The notes beneath the pieces are model-generated. The model made no database searches. It saw only the letters and a list, made by a program, of their open reading frames with translations, and was not told the DNA's origin. From assembly GCA_001692895.1 (NCBI GenBank), contig KV748276.1, forward strand, positions 2,137 through 66,136: 64,000 bases of DNA. The letters are read 5' to 3'. The stretch is from Cenococcum geophilum 1.58 (Eukaryota; Ascomycota; Dothideomycetes; Gloniales; Gloniaceae). How positions within the stretch are numbered: the stretch's first letter is position 1; the number at the start of each line of letters is the position of its first letter. The position numbers and the translations under genes were made by a program. Shown piece after piece: positions 10,498 to 23,400 of this stretch.

Positions 10498-12954
10498 TTG
10501 GAGGGATCCAAGACTGCGTCAACGCCACCCTATATATTGATTGCAGATCAATATTGCTTGCAGATCACTGTTCCCATTTTAGTTGCCTATCACCTTTTTA
10601 TGTCTTATTTCCTCCACCTTCTTCGTGTATATATAGAGGCTTTAGAGCTGCATTTACAATCAAGTCGTTCATTCAATCCTTCACACTGCAAAGCTTACAG
10701 CCTTCCTACTTCTTGTTTATTGCCGTCTAATAGCGGTAATAAAAACCTCCTTAGTAATTTGTTAAGACTTAATTTAGCAGTTAATTTTAACGACTTTAAC
10801 GTTAAACGGTTCCTGCCTCTTCTAAATACAATCCTCTGGATTAAATCTAATAAAGTCATTTAGAAAAAGGTATACGCTACTGTTATAGAGTCTACGCCTC
10901 CCCCCTAACCGCTACCATTTTATGTTTAAACCCCATATCTACGTAATATAAGCAGCTTTACTAACTTGTCTAAATATAGGAAATACGTAGATAATATTTT
11001 AAAGGAGGAGCTAGGCCCTCTTTATATAGGGATTCCTGGCTTATATAAAGCGTTCTTTAGGGGAGTAGAAGGTCTTAAAGAGGCAAGCGCCGCCATTTTT
11101 AAGAAATGTAAGGAAGGGGATAATCCACTATACGCTAATAAGGGCGGCTAGTATAACTAGCCTAAAAGCGCAGAGTAAGATAATGTCTTAAAGTGGTTTA
11201 ATAACCTAATTAAATTATTTTTAGGCTTTATAGAAGAGTATAGGTCCGCCCTAAAGATATAATAAAAGCTTATCGCATATACTAAGTAGCCCTTATAAGG
11301 GTTTACGGCGAAGTAAAAGCTAGATATTAGTTTTATAGATAATCTAATAGCTAGCAAAAGCTCTTAATGCTATTAGTTATATATACTTATACTAGGAGAG
11401 CTAAAGAGTAATCTAAATACTAATATAGCCTTATAGGTATAGTTTGCTTTAGGGAAATATATAAGGGAAGTCTTTGCTGCTTAGGATAATCGTTGCTTTA
11501 TTTTAGGTTTTACCCTCTATAGATCTATTATGCGGCTATAGGAATATAACTAGGTAGAAGGCATCGCATTATTACTATTTAATATTAATAAAGACGGACT
11601 ATAATTTACCTTGGCGATATTAGGGTTTCTCTTAATAAATAAAGAGTAGCTTGGGTTTGACCCTACTATTTTAATATTAGACGGTAAACGATATATTAAG
11701 GTTGTGTATAATGATTAGACCGAGCGTCTTATCCTTAACAAACTTATAAAGCGGGCACCCTATATTGCTAGTTAGGCGACAACTTGCTAGAAAGTATACC
11801 GTAAGGGTAATACCTCTAAGATACCTTTTATTATTAAAGACTTGTAGCAGTACCTAGAGCGTAAGGAAGAAGGTAAACTACTACGTAAGGTAGCGGAGAA
11901 AGGAGTAATTAATGTAGCCAGGTACTATTACTATGGGACTATTTATATAGGTGGATAAGATAATAATATCTTTAATATCCGCAAGGGGCTAGATATTATT
12001 AAAGCGATAAACTATAAGCCTAAAAGCTTAATAGTACCTCTAAGCGTAGCTAGAGTGTAAGGTAGTATAAGAAAAGGCCGAAGCACTAGTAGAAAGAGGT
12101 CGTTTAGCTACATTAACGCCCCATTACCGCCTAATAAGCGCCTATGTTTAAGCTCTCTAATTAAGCGCCCTATTATATAGAATTAGGTATATTAACGCGT
12201 TATTACTTACGACTATAGAAAGGCTCTTTATAAGGTAAGCTCTCCGGCTATAATACTTACTGCGCTAAAGGGTAGTATTAAAGGATATAAGTCTTTATAT
12301 ATATAGGCTGGCATCCTCTAACGTAACATTTTAATAGGCAACCTCTTAATAAACGAGGAAGACGACAATCCCTTTTAGAAGTCATTTTTAATCGATCTCG
12401 ATCTTGTGATAAAAGAGAAGTAAGAAGGACCTTTGGGAGCACGGGGTAAGACTAGTATAAAAGCGTTTGTAGCTATAGGAGTGCTTCTAGGTAAGAAACA
12501 CTCCTTTAGGCATAATTTAAAGTTGTTTTTTTAAATGCTTTTCTAGATGTGTATTTATTACAAGGGTCTAAATAAGGAGTATAAGCCTATTCTAAGGTTT
12601 AAGAAGTGGAATTATATAAACACTAAAGAGCTAGCTAAGTTAAAAAAAGGAGAGGTAGCTTATAAAGGTGATTTTATTAAAATAGCGGAGGAGTACTTTA
12701 TACCGTACTATTAGTTATTAGTCCCCTAGGTTAATAGGCTTTGGAAAGTAGTATTTCTAAATAGTAGGAGGTAGGAGAAGGATAATCTAGAGCTATATTT
12801 TAGGATAAAGAAGGTACTCTAGTAAGTATAGAAGGATCTAAAGGTGTTAGTAGAGTAGATAGAATAATATTTTATTATCTTATACTCTTCTATAGCACGA
12901 CTAAAGATTTAGGCGGCTAAGGCTAGGTAGTAGCCTTAGTTAAAACGCATGTAA
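10498..12954 (+). pseudogene. RIP-decayed fungal FunK1-type protein kinase gene
   Basis: FunK1 proteins are a large fungal-specific family of kinase-like proteins of mostly unknown role. One frame on the plus strand carries the family's landmarks in order: a helical N-terminal part (LHLQSSRSFNPSHCKAYSLP from about 10650), KEELGPLYIGIPG (about 11000), the GELKS motif (11395), INKDG and LGFDPT (11580-11670), VARYYYY (11910), the catalytic-loop region (12316-12345) and IDLDL (12391), the family's equivalent of DFG. The frame never shifts over 2.4 kb, but more than thirty codons are stops, all explicable as C-to-T or G-to-A changes of Gln, Trp or Arg codons. In the HRD triplet the Asp codon reads AAC (Asn) and the His codon is a stop. 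The end is placed at the TAA at 12952. The identification rests on recalled family sequence and is strong. The exact start is uncertain, and introns were not resolved. Confidence 0.85.
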
Positions 12955-13125
12955 AATAGCGTAGGGTAGGCTAAATAAACCTAGGAAAGCGGATAACCTA
13001 ATCTTCCGCTAGATTATTAGGTCCCTATACCCTACTATCCCGTATAGGCTTTATTTTTCCATAAAATATACAATCTACTTGCTAGCCTATTAAAAGCCGC
13101 CTTATACCACCTAAATAGAGGCCAT
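12955..13125. other. spacer after the FunK1 pseudogene
   Basis: AT-rich DNA with no recognisable feature; it leads into the minisatellite. Confidence 0.4.
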
Positions 13126-13505
13126 AGAAGAATTAATCCCCTACTCTAACTAATCCCCTACTTAAACAAGTCCCCTACTTAAACAAATCCCCTATAGGAG
13201 CCAATGCCTACGTGTTTCGCCGCCCTATAAAAACTAGTCCTCTACTCTAATAAATCCCCTATAGGATCCAGTCCCCTACTTTAATAAATCCCCTATAGGA
13301 GCTAGTCCCCTACTTTAATAAATCCCCTATACTAATAAATCCCCTATAGAAGCTAGTCCCCTACTTTAACAAATCCCCTATACTAACAAATTCTCTATGC
13401 TAATAAATCCCCTACGGGTACTAATGCCTACATATTTCACCGCCCTATAAAAACTAATCCCCTATGGCTTACATTTCTATATAGCTTTTAGTCCCCTACA
13501 GAAGC
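13126..13505. repeat. minisatellite of TCCCCTA-type units with higher-order structure
   Basis: Units built on AATCCCCTANNNNAATAA recur about every 17-18 bp, alternating with GGAGCTAGTCCCCTACTTT variants. A longer block containing AATGCCTACGTGTTTCGCC and GCCCTATAAAAACTAGTCC (about 13201-13241) returns about 217 bp later (about 13418-13459), so there is a second level of repetition. Confidence 0.75.
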
Positions 13506-15221
13506 CTATAGCTACATTTTCCTCTCCCCTACGGGAACTAATGCCTTATAGCTTCCGTTCTCCTATTCCTAGATCTATAAGTAATTCGCCCACACTCTAG
13601 CCTACTATATAGGCTTTATTATGATAGGAGCAAAATTAATGGAGAGATATCCTCCTTGCAAAGGTAGTTCCTATATTAGCTCAGTAAAACTTAAAGATAA
13701 TATCTACCTAGCTAAGTCTTCGTCCTTATAATGCTATAGCTTACGCTTTACCCGTTTTATGGCTTCCTCTCCATTTTTTATCCTTTTAACTATATCTAAT
13801 AGCACTTTGCCTAGCTTCTGTGACCCATTTAAAAGAAAAATCCTAAGTAAGGTAAACCGTCTCCTATATAGGGGGGAAGCGCTTAAAGTATGGCGGAAAC
13901 TAATTATGTCTAAGACCTATAAAACTATTAATATATAAAAAGCTATATTATTTATAATATTTACCTTAACTTGCTTAAGTTGGTCATTAAAGGAGACCTA
14001 TTTAAAGAATTTTTTAAAAAAATAGTGTGTTTTTTTATCTAAAGCTAATTATTCCTATTCTCTACCTTATGTTTTACTTATTTAATTATTTCTAGCCCAC
14101 CTTTTATAAGTACAAGATTACCTAAGAATACCGTATATTTGACTACTAAACCATTAGAATTAAATATCCCTAAAAAGATATGTTTGCTGTAATATATGTA
14201 CGAGCTATTTTACTAGCACTACCGTATATAGCAGAGGGTAAAAATATCTTTAACCTATAGAACTATTAGACTAATATAACTAAAGGGTAAGTAGTATCTT
14301 TTACCTTAATACTGTTATAATCTGTATTAGGTTTATAAAAGCCTTATAGGAAATCTTAAGGAGAAACGGAAGGATAATCTGGTCTAAAAATTAAATCGTC
14401 CTTTGTAATTTCCGGCAGCTTTATTACAATATTATTCTTAAGGTAAAAGTGCTAGGTAAGGATAATGACGGGAGTAGAGGTCTAGTGGCCTCTTTATATA
14501 GGACTAGAGGATATATATTTATATACACTATATAGCATATCCTCTTTACCTATAAATATTAAGACAATTTCTATAAGTTGCCTGTATCTCTTCCGTAAGG
14601 CGCGTTAATGCTTAAGCGCGTATTAGTGCGATAACGGTTTTTAGGAACGGGCGGTGTTATATAGGCCCTACCTGACCGGAAATCAGCCCTATTAAAAATT
14701 AGCCCCGCTAAAGAAAAATTAGCCCCTTTAAAGGGTCTTTATATCTATTTACTAATGCGTTTATTACTTACACCTCCCTTAGACTTATTATATCCGCACT
14801 ATAAATAGCTTCTAGTATAAATAGCAGATATTTAGATTACTTACGTACCTTTCTATTAGCATGGAGCCAATCCTTATCCTCCTAAAAGGAGGACTTTTCC
14901 TTTTATAAAATACCTAATAGTAAAACAATATCACTTTATATTTTATTATATATTAAGGTATTACTAACGCTAGGTAGATTAGCAGTATACTAATAAAAAA
15001 CATTTAGAAAGTCGCTAGGTAGTATACTACTAAAATCCTCTACACTACTAAAGACGCGGTCTCCGTCAAAAACCAATATTTAGTATATTACAACAATATA
15101 AATAAGGAAATCTAGGTAAACCCTAGGGATAGCACGGCAAAGGCTATAGTAATATTAGCCCTTAGTCTACTAAGTTTAGATAACAGTTTGCTAAGGTTTA
15201 GGATTTCTATAAAATATAAAT
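13506..15221. other. mutated AT-rich DNA, nothing recognised
   Basis: No continuous frame or terminal repeat could be supported. It ends at the target of a solo LTR. Confidence 0.45.
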
Positions 15222-15226
15222 ACCCT

Positions 15227-15402
15227 TGTCGGGAATAAGGCAAGCGGTCGTTACGTGTCATCACGTGTCGCCGCGGCACTACCGTAGCGAGGAACCTAAG
15301 GTTCCTCGCCCTCACCCCTTTCTTTAAGAATCAATCAAAACAGAACAATCATCATACTATCTACGAACCGTAGCTACGTGATATCCCCTTGTGAGTCCAA
15401 CA
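15227..15402. repeat. solo LTR, Copia-related family
   Basis: It starts TGTCGGGAATA, ends GTCCAACA and is flanked by ACCCT on both sides (15222-15226 and 15403-15407). Its right half is nearly the reverse complement of the Copia LTR at 40867-41070, including GTAGCTACGTGATATCCCC. Its left half is closer to the LTR at 48006 and shorter. It keeps the family stem-loop at 15287-15309. No internal sequence remains. Confidence 0.88.
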
Positions 15403-15407
15403 ACCCT

Positions 15408-16469
15408 AAACTTTAGAGTGGCAATATAATAGGCGTACTTAATAATACGCCTTAATACTTTATAGGGAAGGGGGGTAGATATACTTATATATCTATATAG
15501 GTCTATACAGCCGCAGCCTTATAGGAGCCGTCTAAGGCCACGGGTTCCCTAGAAGTAGAGTAGAAATAATATTAAAATATATAGGGAGTGCTATATTACG
15601 AATTCTGGTTTAGGTTAAGGCTTACTATATATAGAAATATAGGGTACAAATTAAGCTAGTTATTTATTACTATAGTAGCTAGTAAAGTAATTGGCTAGAG
15701 ATTAGAATTTAAATTAAAAGAAATTAATAGAGGATCTAAATAGATTTTAGGAATTAATAGAGGTTTAAAAGGGGGAGGTACTTTAAAATGTAAGTATTAG
15801 TCTAGGTTTATATTGGAAGGAATTAATAGTGGATCTAAGTAGATTTAAGGAATTAAAGTAGGTTTAAAAGAGAAGGACATTTTAGGGGTTAAGTAATGGC
15901 TTAGGTTAAGAGGGATTTCTAAAGGGTATAAGTAGATCTTAGGGATTAAGGTAGATCTAAAAGGTAATAGTATTTTGGGAGGGTTTAAATAAAGATTGGC
16001 TATGCTATATTAGTCCCTTAAAGACGTTAGAAATATTTAATTGGAACTCCTATTAGGGACGGCTTATAGACTACTTATTTTAGATAACTCGCGCCTAGTA
16101 TGTTTAGTATTAGACTACTTAGTAGTAGTTAATCTTTTTATACCCCTAGGGCTTTAGATAGCGCTACTGGCTTTAAGCTGACTTATAAAGTTAGTATTAG
16201 TATAATAGAGATATGCATCCTTTAGGTTCCTCGCCAAAGGAGATAATTCCGTTTATTTCTGGTATTGTAGTTGTGTTTCTATCCAAGTAATAAATATATC
16301 GAATTCTTTAGGTGCTATATGCCTTTTAATACTATTATAGGTTAGTCGTTAATTTAATAGAGGTAATTAAAAACTAATATTATACTAGAATCTAGGTTAT
16401 AGAGACTAATAAGTACTCCAAGTTTAAGACAATTCTATTTCTAGCTAGCAATATTGTTTAGTTTAAGGC
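15408..16469. other. mutated AT-rich DNA, nothing recognised
   Basis: No supported gene. Between about 15690 and 15960 the motif AGGAATTAA(T/A)AGAGG recurs loosely with GATCTAAGTAGATTT-like blocks at about 65-120 bp spacing, suggesting an old, eroded repeat. Confidence 0.35.
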
Positions 16470-16840
16470 GCTCTCCTCCTAATAAATAGGCTATCTCCCG
16501 TGCCAAAGCTCTAAATTGTTGGCCCTTTTTAGGCTTATACCCTTTTTTTTAATTACTCCACCTTATTATTTAGCGTCTTAGATAAAACAGACTTTATTAA
16601 CCTATAACTAACTGCATTTTTGCCTACATTAAGGACATTAGCTAGGTTACGAATTATTACCTAGTTATTAGCTCCTACTAGTTTAATATATAATTCCTAG
16701 AGAGCCTTAAGTAATCCACCCTTAGCCGGATTATAAAGCTTAAGGAACTGTTCTAATTTATAATTATTTAGAGACTAAATTTTTATGCAAACTGTAACTA
16801 GTCGCTTTATAGCTGCCGGCAATAAATTTTAGCGTTTTTT
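16470..16840 (-). pseudogene. decayed coding remnant with an HTH-like segment
   Basis: One minus-strand frame gives a protein-like stretch with few stops. It contains LEQFLKLYNPAKGGLLKAL followed by a segment of the type VIIRNLANVLNVGKNAVSYR, which has the spacing of a helix-turn-helix (a hydrophobic helix, a short turn after NVG, then a recognition-like helix). Such segments occur at the N-terminus of many fungal transposases and regulators, and I cannot say which this was. The remaining stops fit Gln-codon loss. Confidence 0.35.
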
Positions 16841-16967
16841 AGGGGCAGGGTTTCCTCTGTAAAGTAGGTCTGGGCTTCTATTAAAAGGTAGAGTTCCTTA
16901 TCTTTTAAGAATCTAAAATAATAAAATAAATTTAACTATAGCTTTCCTGGTCTCTAGATCTATAGGG

Positions 16968-17066
16968 GTCGTTAAGGCCTTTAAGGCTTTTAGGGCTTTT
17001 AAGGCTTTTAGGGCTTTTGGAGCTTTTAGGGCTTTTAGGGTTTTTACGGCTTTTGCAGCTTTTAGG
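16968..17066. repeat. 9-bp tandem repeat (GGCTTTTAG type)
   Basis: About eleven units of GGCTTTTAG and single-base variants run in tandem. On the minus strand they would encode a Pro-Lys-Ser type repeat, or in another frame an Ala-Leu-Lys repeat. They lie just upstream (minus sense) of the HTH-like remnant, so they could be part of the same old gene. Confidence 0.7.
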
Positions 17067-17069
17067 ATT

Positions 17070-20000
17070 ACTAGGGTGTTTTAGGGGCCTAAGACCGTTA
17101 GGGTTTTATTTAAGCTAAGCGCCTCTTTATAGTCAGTGGGTAAGGCCTTTAGAATTTTATTTACTACTCTTTTATAGGCTTTTACCGCTTCGCCTTCGTT
17201 AATAGAGCGTAGGAATTACGTAAATAGTTTAATCTTATTTAATAATGACTATTATCTATAAGTATCCCTTAGGAGAGGAGTAATAGAAGGTAAACCTATA
17301 GTATAATAAGGACGGATAGTACAAGCGAGCTATAATAGTGCACTAGAAAGGACTGCTTCTTTATCCTATAGTAGATAATAATTAGCCTTAAGAAGGGAAA
17401 GGCTATAGAATAGAATTACCGTAGCGCTAAAATCTATTTTACTATACTACTAAAGTAGAGAGGCATTTATAATCCTATAGGTTAGTTAAACTAAAAAAAG
17501 AAGGTAATAGGGTATAAAAGTAAGAGAAGTAGGAAACATTATAGGGGATTATCGTTATGATCGCAACGATAATACCCCTGTAATTTTAGCTTGGCGTATA
17601 TTAACCCCTTACCTTATTACCCCTAAGACGCCATACTATGCCAAACTCTACTACTACAACTTATACTCCTCTAAAGATCTATAATAGAAAACTAAATAGC
17701 TAATTAAAGTAAGGATATATAGCCGTCTCCCTAGTTAATTAAATATAGCCTACCCGCTACCGTAAAGTCTAGAAGCTCCTATTAATTTCTTTTTAATAAT
17801 ATAATAATACGTCCCGTAAGAATTAAAGGCTAAAACGCCTTAATAAACCTAAAAATGCTTTAAATCTTAAAGGTATAGGATAGAGATGAGTAATATATAA
17901 AGCTAATTTCGCCCCATTACGCTAGGGATGTATAATTACCTTTACCATCTACTTTACCGGTTACCTTATCGCCTTCTTCTATAGCTTTTATTTGTTACTT
18001 CCTTAACTTTACTATTTTTACCGCTCCTTTTAAACTATTCCCTAGTCTCCCCTATTTCTGCTAGCTATTTATAGCCACTTTATTCTTTAATATAGATGCT
18101 ACTTCTTTAATAATTGGCTTGTTCTTTTAAGCCGCAATTCGCTAGACCCTATTAGTCTTAGACTAGTATATTTAGCGGCCTCTTATAACCATCACTAGCA
18201 GCTAGGATTAAGATTTAAGCTATAGTGTATTAATTACTAACCCTAGCCTAGGAGTAAGTGCCTTATTATATGTTGATATAGATCTAGAAAAGGGGTCTTT
18301 AATTATATTAGAAAGTCATCCTAGATTAACTACTAGGCTTAAAACTTCTTCGCGTTTTAGTACTTACTAACTTAAGGGTATATAAGGCTAGTAAACGGAA
18401 CCCCTAAAGTTGTATTCTAGCACTAGCCTATTAGGGGATTAAATCACTATAGGCCTAAAAGACTAATAAACAGTAGGTGCGGGTTTAGGAAATCCTAACC
18501 GCCTAAAATACCAATAAGTCGCTCAAACACTTGATGATTTAATATTAAGTGAAATTCTCTGCATTTACCTAGATAAGAAGACTGTAGATAAACTCTTTTA
18601 CTTCTTAATTTATTCCTTCTCTAAGTCTTAATAGGAGTTCCTTAGTACTCTTTATAGAAAAATTAGAGGGTGATAAATACGGGATATTATCTATTCACCT
18701 ACTTTCCTTAAATTAATATATAACTACTCTAACGCGCATATATTTTAAGTATGTTTAATATCTCTTATACAGTATCTATTTTAATTAAATTATAGACTAT
18801 AATTTAGGGGAATCTCTAAGGCTTGGAGAACTATATTAAAGAGAAAGGCGTAGAGAATGTTTTAAAGTGGAGGCCGCGTTTATCCATTATGGACCCTTAA
18901 TAGTAGTTATTTGTATCTAGCTTAGGAAACCAAATCTTTTACCTTAGCACCTTATCCTTATATCTAATGGCATTTAGTAGCGTTAGACTTATATATATAC
19001 GTTCCTAGAGGTTAAGTATTAGGTAATATTAAGTAGACATAAAATATATGACGATAAATTAGTATAATGCGTATGGTAATAATTCTTAGCTATACCTGCT
19101 GTATGGAATCCTTTACTAGATACTATCTAAAGATAGGGTAAAATGGTAATACTAAAGAACCTAATTTCGTTAGTCGGAGTAGGGGCTATAGTTGTTATAT
19201 CCGTGATGGTCCTAATAGCTCTCGTCTAATTAATATTATGACTTCTCTATATACCTTTTAAGGGTGTTCCTCCTTTTACTACCAATTTTACTTTTCTTCG
19301 CTCTCTCCTGCGATGGCTACTTATTAAATTCGACCGCTTATACACTTGGATGTATTTCAAGCAACCTATATTATTGTTTTAGCTTTTAAAACCTTCCAAT
19401 CTTTTAAGATTTAGAGATTATATTCTAAAGCATTCCTAATAGACACGTACGACTTTTACGCAGTTAATCTTATTAATGCGCTTCTTAGTTCTACCTTAAG
19501 GGTTTATAGTGTAGAAAGCCTATATAATAAAAATAAAGCTAAGGTAGTTAAGTCGCCATAGGCCAGGCAAGATTTAACGGTGTTAATTAGCGGAACTGTA
19601 ATTTCTAGCATCCTTATTATAAGTGGCCTAGAACCCCAGCCACTACCTAAAGGGGACATTTATACGGTACTACTATTTATCTAGTATAAGTTTATAAGCT
19701 AATAAAACAAAGGTATTCTTAATAGCCTCCTAGAGGGTATTAAAAATTTGCATTAAGATAAAAACCTAGATGGTGTTAAGTTTTATAAGGAAAAAACTTA
19801 CGCTAAAGGGTATTAGTATGGTTCCTAGGTTATAAGCTTAGGGGCGTAGCTAATTTTGCGCTAGGTACTCCTAAGATTACTAGATAAAAATCTCTACTCT
19901 TACTATATACGAGTCTTATTAAAAGTTTAGTCTGGGCAGAACACTTATTAAAATAGCAGTAGAAAAGTAGGACGAAGAGGGAAAGAAGATATAGGTGTTA

Positions 20001-20461
20001 GCTATACTAGTAAGCCAACCTATTCTAAGACACTTTAGGTTTAATATTAAGACTAAGTTAATAAAAGGTCCGGTAAAGTATCTATATAGTTTTAGTACTT
20101 ATAAACCATAGCGCCGTACTATAAGCGTATAGCTAGGAGATAAAGATTAATAGAGGGTATAAGGGTGTAGAAAACTTACAAGTTACTAGCTAAAATAAAA
20201 GATTTATACTCTTCTCTTTTTCTATTTAGCATTACCTAAAATTATAGATGGTATTAAATACTTAATCTAGTGATAGAATGGAGGAGGTAACTAACCCCTA
20301 CACGCCCTAAGTGCCTTTTATCGCCCAAGGTTAGGGCGACAACTTATTAAAAAGCCGCTTAATTAAGTTATTTAGCGGTAATAATATAGCGTTTATATAG
20401 CCCGCCTTATTTCTAAGAAAAAATATCGTTATAAACTAGCCTACTCCCACTTTCATCTTTA
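17070..20461. other. mutated AT-rich DNA with weak coding-like stretches
   Basis: A plus-strand stretch near 18540-19000 reads as protein-like with RIP-type stops, but I could not match it to a family or show a long continuous frame. No terminal repeats or RNA genes were seen. Confidence 0.3.
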
Positions 20462-23400
20462 TTCTTTTCTATTTTCTTAAATATTTAAGATTATAGCTTC
20501 CGTTAATAGATTTACTTACCCTACCCTCGTCGTAGCTGCTTAGATTTTGTTATATCCGAACCCTTTTATTATTAAAATAGGGCTATATGGTACCTTTTCC
20601 TACTTACTTATTACTTACTTCCTTATAATATACCTTACTAAAAAGTTAGTTAAAGATTCCGACGTCTAGCGCGTCTGGCTTTATTACGCTATTATTATTC
20701 TTAGTTAGTATTTACGATTATAGCTTTAACAGGATCGCCCTAAATATGTATTATCTATTTAGGTAATAAGTTTCTGGTATATAAGCGTAATTGGGATAAT
20801 AGCGATAACAACAAAGACGGTAATTAAGGCCGTAGGGCTAGTTTTAATATACGAAGCCCCCCTAGATTTTAGCTATTGGTTTACTAATATATAATATAGT
20901 TACGCAGGCCTTACATTGGCCATTTTTATAATTATGCATTATTAAGAGTTATATTTTAGGTATTGGAAAATAGTATAAAGATAATGTTTTACTTTATAAG
21001 CAGATTCTTTTTCTGGCTTATACAGAGCATTAAGGAGGTTTTATAATCTATAAAATAAATTGTCCTTCTAATAACTGTAGAAAATGTAACTATTATCGTT
21101 AACTTAGCCCCAGTTCCTCTTGCTTCTATAATATAGTAAGGAGAACCGGATTAGCTATAGCAGGTAGCTTCTGGCGCTTTAACTCCTTATAGCAACCCTA
21201 GGGCTATTAGTATGAGAAAGATCTGACGTATTAGCTAGGGGTTACCTAAATAGTAACCTTATATAGTTCTTCTGCATATTCCGTAACGTAGTAGAAGTAT
21301 TAGATAGGCTGCGTTTAGCGCGGCTACTAGAACTAGCGGTGTTTAGCTAAACAGTTAGTGCGATCCTAGGGAAGGCGGAGGACTAGTCTTATGAAACTAA
21401 ACTAGCAGGGGTGTGATTTTAGTGGCGTTAGCCAAGACACTTAAATAACTTAAAATTCTCTATTTGCGAAACCCCGCTTCGCCACGATATATTAGGACCT
21501 AGTAATTTCACTAATACCTATTTCTAAACGCCACTACGCATAATGGACATTAGGGCTAATGCTACTGCAAAGTAGGTATTGGATGCAGTTTAGTATAACC
21601 TAGAGTAGTGGTAGCGTTTTCTGGCAAGTATATAGGCCTAGGCTAAGGCGCCTTTTTTTAATAAGAATTAGTAGAAATTTACAAATAAGGAAGTAGAAAT
21701 ATTATTACCTTAGGGCGCGGCTAGAATGATATAAATTTACCTAAAAGGGAAGAAATTTTAGAACGCGTAAATAAGAGATTAAGAGATAATAGGTTAAATG
21801 AAGTAAACTAGAAGGCTATAAGCTGGCGTATACCGAAAGCTATTAGAAGTGCTACTGGTTAGTTTTAATATAAATATTATAACTAGCATGTTTTTACTAA
21901 GCTATATTTTAGTTTTAGAGAATAAGAAATCCTAAGGGGAATTAACCGATAAACCTATTTAGGGGCTTCCGTAGGATCCTATATGAGATAATATATAAAA
22001 ATAAGTAGCAGGTAGTGCGTGTAGGGGTGTAGCTATACGGATTATTAAAGATAGGCGCTTAAATTAAAGCCTAATATAAGTAGTGCCTATCTCGCCTCAC
22101 GAAATTAGCAGCGTATTATACCCTAATTAACGCAGCTATGCCTTATACAAATTTGTGCCCTATAATACTACTACCTATATAAGCAGTACCTAAAAATGCA
22201 GGGCATTTACTCTTCTAGTCGCTAAGTCTCCACTATAAAATTAAAAGTAGAATGTCCTATATAGGCCGACTATCTTAGCGCAATTTTTTAAGCTCTAAGA
22301 ACTATAGGAGTAGGCCTTATTATTTGCTTCTATTTAGCCTTATTATATTTAAACGCTAAGCCGTTTCCTTAGGATATAATAAGGTATTTAGATATAAGTG
22401 CAACCAATAATAAACTTTATATATAAACGTCTGCAGTATTTCTAAGTTGTTACTATATTTTAATTTAGCTATAGGCGTGCACGCTATATGCTTTAGCTTG
22501 CGGAGGATTTAGGCAGCCCTGTATATAGGAAACCGCTTAATGCCAGTAGCTCTGCCGTACTTCCCTTATATAAATATTTACTTAGTTTACCCCACTCCTA
22601 TTTTTTATAAATACTTCCCTCCTATAACTGGTAATGAAAATCTATTAATAACTTCCTATAGAAACTCCAAGCTATTAGGCTGCTAGCTCTATAAGTAACT
22701 AAAGGCAAATTATATATACTAGAGACTTATTATTAGACAAAGCTAACGAGAATACTATAGACTCTTACGTTAATAATATAACGAGCAATATCCAGCCCTA
22801 TCTTCGTCCCCTTCCTTTAGTAGATATTAATAAGAAACTAATACCTATTAGGCTTAACTCTTCTTCCAGTATTAAAGAAACGGTAATTATTACTAACTCT
22901 AGTGTGGACGATATAATGACGAGCGTTTAGCCCCATCTTTCTCGCCCTCTAGTAGGTATTAATAAGAGGCCGATACCTTCTAAGCTTAACTCTTCTAGCA
23001 GTATTAGAGCGACGGCGACTCCTTTTAGTGTTAGCACGCCGAGCTAGCCCTTTCCCTCTTTTGCGAATGCTAATAAGGACCTAACCTACCCTAGTAATAT
23101 TAAAACCCCCTCTATATACTCTAGAGTGAAGGATAGGCTTACTTAAGGCCACTTTAAGGAGGAACTAAGCGCACCCTTAACCCCTACGTAATTATTATCT
23201 CTTAAATCCCTAACGGATAAGGATAATAAGACTGAGACATTACCTTGCCTTACTCTAGTAGTACTAGTTAGGGACTACGTCCTTTAGCTAACCGTTTTTA
23301 GTTTAGCCGTAGGAGCACTAGTTAGGGAGTATCTAAAAGTTTATATAAGTAACTAGTTTACATTCTTATAGAAGAAAACTAACCGCTATAAGAATTTTGT

